A stretch of DNA of 64,000 nt from Diadema setosum (lineage: Eukaryota; Echinodermata; Echinoidea; Diadematoida; Diadematidae). The position numbers and the translations under genes are program-made. How positions within the stretch are numbered: position 1 is the first letter of the stretch; each line of letters starts with the position of its first letter. The stretch is taken from assembly GCF_964275005.1 (NCBI RefSeq), contig NC_092689.1, positions 2,821,001 through 2,885,000 of the forward strand, read 5' to 3'. This document shows, piece after piece, positions 51,101 through 61,316 of the stretch. The notes under the pieces are model-generated. The model saw only the letters and a program-made list of their open reading frames with translations. It was not told the origin of the DNA and searched no databases.

Positions 51101-54100
51101 CCACCAATGCTGACAAGATTGCTGATGAGCTCATCAAGCTTTTCTCTCGGGTGGGGGTACCACAAGAAATTCTCACCGACCAAGGTTCCAATTTCATGTC
51201 AAAACTGATGGTTCAAGTGTGCGAGAGCTTAGGAATCAGGAAGATAAGGACGAGCCCCTATCACCCCCAAAGTAACGGGCTAGTAGAACGATTCAATTCC
51301 ACACTGAAAGGGATGTTAAAGCCGTACATGGATGAGGGAAAATGCAATTGGGATGAGCATCTTCCTTATGTACTGTTCGCATACCGGGAGGTTCCCCAAG
51401 AGTCCACGGGTTTCTCCCCATTTGAACTTCTGTATGGTCATCGTGTGAGGGGGCCCCTAGACGTGTTAAAGGAGACACTGACAGGCGAAATCACTGAGGG
51501 AGAGGGAATCCTGTCATATGTAATGAACATGAGGACTAGATTGGCAGAGAACCTAGAGCTAGCACACAAGAATTTGTCGGCAGCGCAGATGCGCCAAAAA
51601 CTGTGGTATGACAAAGGAGCGCGTGCTCGCACGCTAGAGGTGGGGGATGAGGTGTTGGTTCTTCTCCCAACTTCAAGCAGCAAATTGTTGGCAAAGTGGC
51701 AAGGCCCATACAGAATAGTGCAAAAAGTGAGTGATGTAGACTATGTAGTAGAGGTAGGAGAAAGAAAACGACACCAGGTCTTTCACATAAACATGCTGAA
51801 GAAGTGGAATGCAAGGCAGGGGGTTGTAATGTACACACAGCCCAGGATAGTAGAGGAGGAAACTGATCCAAGTATACCTGTTGCCCCACTAATTAGTCCA
51901 GGCGCAGATAGTGAAAGTGAAGTAGAGATTTCTAACCGCTTGAGCGAAGAACAGGCCAATGACGTGAGAGCAATCACTTCTGAGTTTAGGGAGACCCTAA
52001 GCAGTATCCCCGGTAGGACAAACATCTTGCAACATGAGGTTGAAACTACTTCTGAAAGGCCGGTCCGCCAGCGCGCATACCGTTTACCTCATAGTGTCAA
52101 GGAAACAGTGAAAAGAGAGTTGGATGAGATGTTGAAGATGGGGATAATTCAAGAGTCTGCATCACCATATGCATCCCCAATCGTACTAGTGACGAAAAAG
52201 GATCAATCCATGCGACTGTGCGTAGACTACAGAAAGTTGAATGAAATCACGGTCTTTGATAGCTATCCAATACCCAACATCGAGGAACTTATAGACAGGC
52301 TAGGCAATGCCAAGTATGTATCCACCCTTGACCTCACAAAAGGGTACTATCAAGTCGAATTGACGGAGGCAGCGCGCAAGAAATCTGCATGCATTACGCC
52401 CTTTGGGCTATATGAGTTCACAGTGATGCCTTTTGGAATGAAGGGGGCGCCTGCGACATTCCAACGGCTGGTAGACAAAGTTTTGCGTGGCGCACAGGCC
52501 TATGCAGCAGCGTACATTGATGACATAGTCGTCTTTAGTGAGACATGGGAGGAGCATGTAGAACACTTGAAGGATGTGCTAGGGAGGTTGAGAGAGGCAG
52601 GCTTGACAGCCAAGCCAGCCAAGTGCAAGTTCGGCGAGAGGGAGGTATTGTACTTGGGTTTTGTGATTGGAGGGGGGAAGGTGAAGCCTGAACCTGCGAA
52701 GATTGAGGCTGTAGTATCATATCCTAGGCCAGTCACAAAAACAGACGTTAGAGCCTTCCTGGGACTAACAGGATACTATCGGAAATTCATCCCGGAGTAC
52801 AGTGAAATAGCCTCCCCACTCACTGACCTTACGAGGAAATCAGAGCCAAAATTGGTGAGATGGAACCCAAAATGTGAGGCAGCCTTCCAAACACTCAAAA
52901 GTTCACTGACCTCTGCCCCAGTTTTGAGGAGCCCAAACTACTCCGCTCCCTTCATTGTGCAGGTAGATGCTAGTGATAGGGGCATAGGGGCTGTGCTCGG
53001 CCAGACAGATGAGGAGGGGGTTGATCACCCGGTCGCATTCATTAGTCGCAAGTTGCTCCCCCGCGAAGTGAACTACCCCATCATTGAGAAAGAGTGCCTA
53101 GCCATAATTTGGAGTGTCGAGAAATTTCATCCATATTTGTTTGGGCAGTCATTTGTCATTCAGACAGACCATAACCCCCTGAGCTGGCTAAAACAGCTCA
53201 AAACCAAAAATGCTCGACTTATGCGATGGAGCCTGGCACTGCAGTCTTACCCGATGGTGGTGGAACACCGCAGTGGAAGAATGAACGGCAATGCAGATGC
53301 ATTGTCCCGCATCTAGGAATAATACCATCATAGTATGATATAATGCCAGGGCTTATACACATGCTGTGGGTATTATAAGGATCAATGAGTGAATTCTGAA
53401 AGAATGTTCTTATCTGAAGAATTAAGTGTGTGTCTTAACGTTGTATACATGTAAAGTACATTCCGATTTCCTTTGGTAGGAATTAAAGTCGCAGTTCAGG
53501 ATAATTTATGTTGTATGTTATACCTGTAGTGGTATATAGAATAGTAGAACTGTGATTCTGCCCACACCAGTATGAAAAGTGTTAGGATAAAATAATCGCA
53601 TAGCCACTCACTTGCCTATACGAGTTTGGAGTTTCAATTCGACTGAACAGTAAACTGATGAACTTTATCATTGGATGAGCTGAGAACAACACGAAGGAAA
53701 GACACTGAGGACTTCATTATTGAGGACAATGATGAACACGAGAACACTGACGCATTCATACACCGTGCTATTGATCATTGATGCCAGAATGTAATTATCT
53801 GTGGTCATCTTGAATCTTTTGATACTGCATGACTTGTACATAATATGCAACAGCCTTAAATGTATGCACATGGCATAGTGATGCCAGAATACTTATTGTT
53901 AGTAAGCTAACAAAAATCAAAGTACTCAGATAAAGGGCACATGACTTGTATGTAAAACATTAGAGAAATTATGATGATGAAAAGAAGGATGTTTGCAGAG
54001 CAAGGAGGTGAACTCAACCTTAATCTTTTTTTGAAAAAAAAAAAGAGAGAAAGAAAGACAAGTTTACAATCTGCAAGTAATTTCCACGATCCATGTTCAA

Positions 54101-57100
54101 ATTTGTCTAAAGTAAATGTACAGTTGTTCTGAGTTATTATATGTTTTGATTGTTTACATGTGAGCTGTTGAGCTAGAATTGCACAGTATAGACTATTTAG
54201 TCTCGTAAGTTTAATAACCAGTCTGGTTAAACAGTGTAAACGCTATAAATTTTGTCTACATGTAAACTATGTTCATAATGAGGTTTGAGAACCTTCATTC
54301 TAAACTTGTATAGTTTCCATCTTAGAAGGTTGGGGATGTCTGTGACATGCACACATGTCAGCTCAATTATTTTGTGGGAAATACCCCATGTGTATAGTAG
54401 TGTCCATTTCACATTTAAATGTATATCACTATATAGTACATCCCCATCTCCAGACCACAACAGGTGGCAGTCCTCAGGAGCTTGATGTAAGATAAATCCC
54501 CTGTCCAGGGACAAACATCTCAAAGGTCAGTTGGTCTTAACCCTTAGGGTAGGAGGCTAGCAGGAAATAGAGATATACATTGCTGGTCCAGACAGAGAGA
54601 TGATTGGTTAAAAGTAATTTTCTTTTGTGTTCCTTTGAATAGGTTTTCAGACAATGAATAACATAAGTTATGTAAGAATGACCTTCTCTATGATTGGTCA
54701 AGAGTGAAGATACTATATAACTCTTTATTTCTTATTCCAGACAAGAGGTAACATAAGTTATGTAAGAAGGGGCAGTGGTGTGATTGGTCAGGAGTTATTT
54801 TCTATTTTATGTCTTTGTGTGGAATCGAGACAAAACAAAAGTTAGTAGCAGCAATGTGCTGACTTGACCAAGCTAGTATTCTTTTTGTTTCCCTTAATGT
54901 ACCCTTCCCCTTTTGTAAATGGCTGACTTGTCCAAATAGGACTATTTTACTCTCCCTTTATTCATAGTGGTTTTTCATAGATCAGCAATTTTGTAGGGGA
55001 CAAGAAATAGAAATATTGTCTTCAGTCTTCAGAAGATATCTAGACGTCGCTAAGTGCAGACCTAAGAGCTGCTAGGCACCTCTGTGTGATAACTCTTCTC
55101 GCAATAATGTCCATGTCGAAAGAACTCTCTCAATAAATCCTGCAGGAATGGGCACCTAAAATCATGAATGGATTTTGCGTGTACTTTATTCTCTGTGCCT
55201 ATGGGCTTAATGGTGAGAGCGTTTTGGAGTGGCATCTCTTTGTACTGCGACGAAACAAGTTAACTCGAACAGAGCTATAGTTTTCGTCACAATAACATCT
55301 TAATGTTTCTTCATTGTTACCGTATCGTGTGTGATCACCCGCGAGGATACCAAGAAAGAAAAAAAAAAAAAAAAGAGAGAGAAAAAAAAATGTGAACCGT
55401 GTTATTTTGAAGTTCGGCCAACCATGGTAAGATATAGTGTGCAGTTATAAACAATTTACGATGAAGTCAAGCGCAACATTTCACATACTTGTCACTATTG
55501 TTTAAATTCCCATATCCACGCACCACAAACCTCGGTTGATGAGCATGAACATCCTTCTTCACACATTCCTGGAAAATGACTGTCCAGCAACTTGCAATTA
55601 AGACACAGGTACAGACAAACCGACAAACACACGCACACACATAGTATGTAGGATATATATATTTAAAAATATATGTATAAAAGTATACTAGTATATATAC
55701 ATTCATGTATATTATGTACAAGTATAATATTTTTGATGATTAAAAAAAAAACATTTTGTAAAAATGGGGCCAATTTATGTTAGTGAAGGATTTATTTAAT
55801 CTCGATCTAGCGAGTCGACTCTTAAGCGTTTTAGATTGTGTGTGTGTGTGTGTGCGTGTGTGTGTGTTAATCGGCTATCGGGATTATTCTGGTTACTATT
55901 AATGCGGATATACATTAAGAAAATGTTCACACCTAATAACACAGACATAAACCAGTGACAACCATTTTGTTAAAGTCTCGGTCAGCACATTTTGTACCCT
56001 CTTGTAAGTGGTACGTGTTTATTGTTTTTACTTTTTAATTTTTTGTTTTCTTTTGTATTTGTATTTGTTTTGTTGTTGTTGTTTGTTTGTTTGTTTGTTT
56101 GCTTGCTTGCTTGCTTGTTTCAATAATGAACATGTAGACTTAAACTATACTCACCACCATCACAGAAAAAGGAGGAGAAGGGGTGTAAAAAAAAGGGGGA
56201 GGGATGAGGCTCGGGTTCGGAAGAGACAATAGGGTTTGATTTTAAACAAAAGGAACAACGATCAATATATTTGCATGGACGAAACACTATAATTATGATC
56301 AATACTTTGAATACGTATGTTCGAAAGTGCACGTAATGAGTGGTGTGTGTGACTCACTAGAAATAAAGATTTAGGACACTCAAGGGAGCATTTCTGACAG
56401 GGTTTTGTCTCTCATTTCCCCTAATATACACACAAACATGACCAACTGTCTATCTGCCCACGCAAACGCTCAAATGCCTCAATGGCTTGAGATAAAAATA
56501 CATTTTGGCAATGATCTGAGATTTGAGGAACACATGTCTCTACAGAGACAATAATTAACAGCCGGTGGCGTAGTTTCAGGGACCGGATAGCGCGGCGAGC
56601 CGAGAATCCTGGCCACCCCACCACGGCTGTTCGCTGTCGTGAGGGTGTCGGCCTACCTAATTAGGGGTAGGCCCTTGATAGAAAATTTTCCTAGGGCAGT
56701 TGTTCCTCACTGTATTTCTCCGGATAGACCTTTCTTTGCAATGTCGATTCTGATATGCGTATTATTAATAGTGATCGGCAAATATCGAATTGAACACAAG
56801 TGAGTTGAATTCAATGTCGCTGGGAAAGAATTACATTTCAAACAAAACTAGATGATCCTCTGATTAGCTTGACTCTAGGCCTACTTATTTCTTGCATGCC
56901 CGAAGCAAGGCTTTCCACAGCAATATGCAAAGTACTGTATTATGTGCATACATTTTCGGGCTACTGTGAGCAGTAACTCGACGTAGTGACAACGGAGAAG
57001 GGATATAGAGGTGTTTGAACAAGTAAACAAGTCTTCTCCCAAATTATAAAAAATAATAACAATAATCTGTGTATCACTCTGCAAATGCGCTCTCGAGCAT

Positions 57101-60100
57101 ACGTTTGATTCGGTCTATATATATATATATATATATATAGATATATATGTTTCATTATTTCATAGACATCATGACGAGGTATCACGAAAAATATGATTTC
57201 CAAGTATAACTGGGAAGTGGGAAGAGAGCTTTTCGCCTCCTTGACCTTGAGTACTAGTATACCAATATTCCTTGACACTAAAAAAGACGATAATCTTCAG
57301 CTTCCCGTCGGCTCGGAAACTTTCCAAAAGATGTAACATTGGAAACTGGAGCGAAAGTAATGCACAAAAACTGAAATGTAAGATACAACCACAAGGTATG
57401 CAGTTAGCAACGATGTATAGGTACAAATTTAAAGGACAAATTCACACCATGCTGAAGTTGAAACCGAAGCAAAAAAACAAACAAACAAACTAGAGCTGTT
57501 GAGTTTTTGTCAAAATCTACCCACCCACCCCCCTCCAAAAAAAAAAACAATAACAACAAACAAACAAACACAAAAATGTTAACAGAAAAAAAAACAGGAG
57601 TTTAATAAAGTCGCATTTTTTAACGGAAATAATGATACGGCTATAACAACATCTGTAAACTAGTTTGAGGTGATGATGTCATTGCCTGACAAGTCTCTCA
57701 TTGGCTGAATTTCTGGGTGCACGTCACGAGACCGACACCCACGAGTCATACATCCCATGAGTCACACAGCTCACGAGTTATACAGCCCACGAGTCATACA
57801 GCTCATGTGTTCGACACTACGCAAACAAGGCCCACGAGACTGACACATTAATTTGTAATGTCGAATTCGTGAACGGTTTTTACCTAATGTTGAACTCATG
57901 GACTCCAGATATGACTCGTGGGCTGTATGACTCGTGGGTATCGGTCCCGTGGGATGATCCCATTTTTCCCCTCTTTGACACGTATACAGTGTGTTACAAT
58001 ATTCCAGAAATCAAAGCATCTTGGGGAAAAGGTCGTATAAAGTTTGAAGAATTGTGCGTAGATGACATCATCACTTGAGTCAATTAACAAATGAGTTTGT
58101 GACCGATATCAACAATCGTTGGAAACAAGCTCTGAAATTAGTCTGCAGCCACGTGTCACTTTGTTTTGAAGCAACAAAACAGTATGAGTAAGCATTTCTG
58201 AGAAAAAAAAGTTTTCTTTCTCCAAATGGTCAGTCTCCATCGAGGTCTGTTTTGGACAAAACATCGGCGGGCTGGGGCAGAGGGAGGAGCTGTTGGCGCC
58301 AAATGGACACTGCAGGCTCCAGCCACTTTTTCTTTTTATTTCTTAAACCATAAGTTGATTCGGGAGGGGCCCCTCAGCGTGTAATAGAGCTGATGATGTC
58401 GACACAGAAGCGACAGAGTGCATCCCAGGCGCCAGTGAAGTCACAAAGGCCTGCGTGATCTCAAATCTAATGATGCTAAATATTGGGATGGGGTGGGGGA
58501 AGGGGGCGGGGGTCCAGGAAAATTATTTCGCATAGTCATGTACTGCAGAGACCCTGGCACTGAGCAATTTCATTTTTATTCGGTCATTTTTGTTTTTCGG
58601 TTCGTGTTATGCATCACTCTAAGGGCGTAAGATGAAGTTAAAAAAAAACCAACAACAACAATAAACGATTTCATTTCACTTTTTTTTTTTATACTGTGGA
58701 CTAATCAGATCAGACTGGGGGAAGACAAAAATATCAACTGATTTTATAATGAAATTTGGACTTCTCTACAATAGGTCTGCACTCTGATGGTGAATGATGA
58801 TTGATTGTGAAAACATCAAATACTCAATGATTATGTCAAAACGTTCGAGAGTACGTGTGACCATTCAAAGTGTATTTTCAGGAATATTCTGCAAATGAAA
58901 AAAAAAATGTGTGATCTTGACTGCACCATTATACTGCTATGTAAGGCATCACTGACATAGAATTGCATGACGGCCAATTACTATGAACTTGAAATGAAAA
59001 CAATCTACAATAATGAATAACAGACCATTGCCACATTAGTGCATTGGGATCACTGATTTTCTGCGCATTCTCTTTCGACAATACGTCACGTGGTGTCATG
59101 TCAACCAATCACTAATCGTGCTTGATAAGTCGGCTATTCCCACTGATCTCTAATAGTTACATACAGATCACTGACTATTCCCCTATGAAAGCTTTCATGT
59201 GACAAAATTTAAGGCATTGGTTGTTGATAGTTCGTACCGTCCTTCCTCGATGTGTTTTATGCCTTTTCAAGCCGACAGTCTTGAGAAACCGTTTACAGTC
59301 ACGACCACAAAATTGTTCCCTATTGGTTCACTTGTGTAATATCAATAAAGGCGCATGTGTCATTTTCACTCAAAGTAGGAATGAATGTCGTGAAGAGTCT
59401 CGAAAGAAAAAACAAAATGGGTGGCATTAACTCTTACTTGTACGTGATCTGCTTGCCTGACTTGAGAAAGGAGCGAGTGCAACGATCTCCTGATATTTAC
59501 GGTGTGTGTGTGTGCTGTTTTGTCAATTGTTGATGTGGGTGTTAAAAGGCGGCTATTATAATTGCGTCTTGAATTTCCGTACTTAACAAACACAATGTAC
59601 ATGCGCACTTCTGAGGAAATTCCACAAAGCCATTGTATCATAATCACTTTCGTTCTTATAGTTTTGTTTGGTTTTCGATGCTCGTCATCAATCTCCTCCT
59701 CTTTCAATATAATCAACCGTTTCAGTCATTTTTTTTTTTCATATTCAGTGCTCCCTGAAGTGTTTTTCTTGCTCTGGAAGAAGGTCACAGATTAAATTCA
59801 TTTATATATCTTTTTTCGTTCATTAGATGGATTAATTATGTCAAAATGGGCCTGTCGTGTTATGAAGCATACGATCATCATAGTGCCCAGTATACTGATC
59901 TCTGCACCCTTTCTACGCTGCCTGCCATTTTTAGATAGTTTCAAATTCCTTTTGTAGTTCATTCATTATTTGTGTTCCTTCAGTCCTGGAATAGCTATTT
60001 GCGATCGTCCATTGATGAAACAATGTGCGATGTACTGGGAAGTATACCCCCATCCAAGAAGACACTCTGATATAAACACTTCCTTGTAACGCAGGCAAAC

Positions 60101-61273
60101 GTTGATAGGTCTTCTGGCAAACCCAGTGAAATAGCTCTTATGCCACCAGTCTTCGGAACAGATGGTTTGGGATGCCTTCCCCCGTCTCCCATCTTTTAAG
60201 CTAAAACACATGTCAGTTGAGAATGCCATGCCTTACACTCAGAAGACAGAGCGCAGTTCTTTCCGTCGTAATAATCGATACGCTTATATTGGACGTGAAT
60301 AACCATTCTAGCTAACCGAAGCGCACTGATATGATCATGTAAATACTGTGCTTGCCTGATTCGATTTCTCTAAGCAGCTGTGGTGTTTCGGATAAATGAA
60401 TCATGATGTGTTTTCTCCTTAAAAAAAAAAGACATAATTAGGCAACATGTATTTCTTTCTGACAATTTTATGAGCCAGTAATGAAACCCTAACACGCGTT
60501 TCCTTCTCCAAAACGCACGGCATCGGGTATACTAACACACAGCGGGATAGAGTCTGAATAGTATCATATTGATGCCAACATAACAATGTTTCACGTTTGC
60601 ACAAGAACACTTAAGGTATTATGAACAGTCAATAAAAGGCAGTCGATCCTGTTCATCAGAAATCGATACTAAGGAGTCGCGTCATGTATCTCCAGGGCAG
60701 TGCAATGTTTTCTGTGTAGGCCGTGAGCACGGCAAGGGCGCGTCAATCGGAGAGAAAGGCGCGGTCAATCTAAACACTACCGATTGATCTGTTTGGTCAA
60801 ATTCCCCGATTAATTAAACGTGAGCGACTGAAGTTACTGGGAGAAGCTGCTGCTTGGACCAATGAGTATAGGGTGGATGTTCGGTCCTCCTACAGAGTGG
60901 TGCGAGCGAGTAGGTGTACTCGATGTGATGATCTTTGTCTGTTTCCACGGGACTGTTATCATGGAGATATTGATTATGGAATCCACGTGTCAACAAGTAC
61001 GTCATTACCCTAATGGGTAGGCGTAATGAAGGCGAGGTGATGGTCAAGCGAACTATAACCAGGACATGGGATGGCGGATGATATAATAACGCAATAGTTA
61101 CAAACTGTTTTCACTTCTCTGTCGATGTTGTTTGACCCTATTAAGGAAGTACGGGTTCCCTCTAAGTTTGCCTATTTTCAACTAATTTTACCGTCTCGTC
61201 AAAGTGATTATACTGTAATACAGGCAGAGATTACTTAGTATTACTTTTAGGTTTTACCCATAGGCAACAGGGC

Positions 61274-61316
<43 letters not shown>

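Larger units (their letters stand above)
47191..55291 (+). mobile_element. full-length Gmr1-like Ty3/gypsy LTR retrotransposon
   Basis: An 8,101-bp element with two 951-bp LTRs (47191-48141 and 54341-55291) that begin TG, end CA and read as identical. The target duplication ATAAC lies at 47186-47190 and 55292-55296. Next inside come a tRNA-Leu-like primer site, an 830-bp leader, gag, pol and about 1 kb of non-coding 3' sequence. The purine-rich stretch before the 3' LTR (AGAAGG..GGGGA, 54324-54336) is a weak polypurine tract. Pol order is protease, integrase, reverse transcriptase, RNase H, the order known for the Gmr1 group. It lies in Nodal intron 1 on the opposite strand. No envelope-like frame was found. 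Confidence 0.95.

Noticed and set aside
50238..52736. Several 60-137-codon minus-strand frames
   Set aside because: Antisense shadows of the retrotransposon Pol frame.
53317..54340. Possible envelope gene of the retrotransposon
   Set aside because: No frame longer than about 70 codons and no membrane-protein features in this 1-kb stretch.
57741..57804. Regular 16-bp repeats that could suggest a CRISPR-like array
   Set aside because: Units are contiguous with no spacers and are mirrored by inverted units, in a eukaryotic intron.
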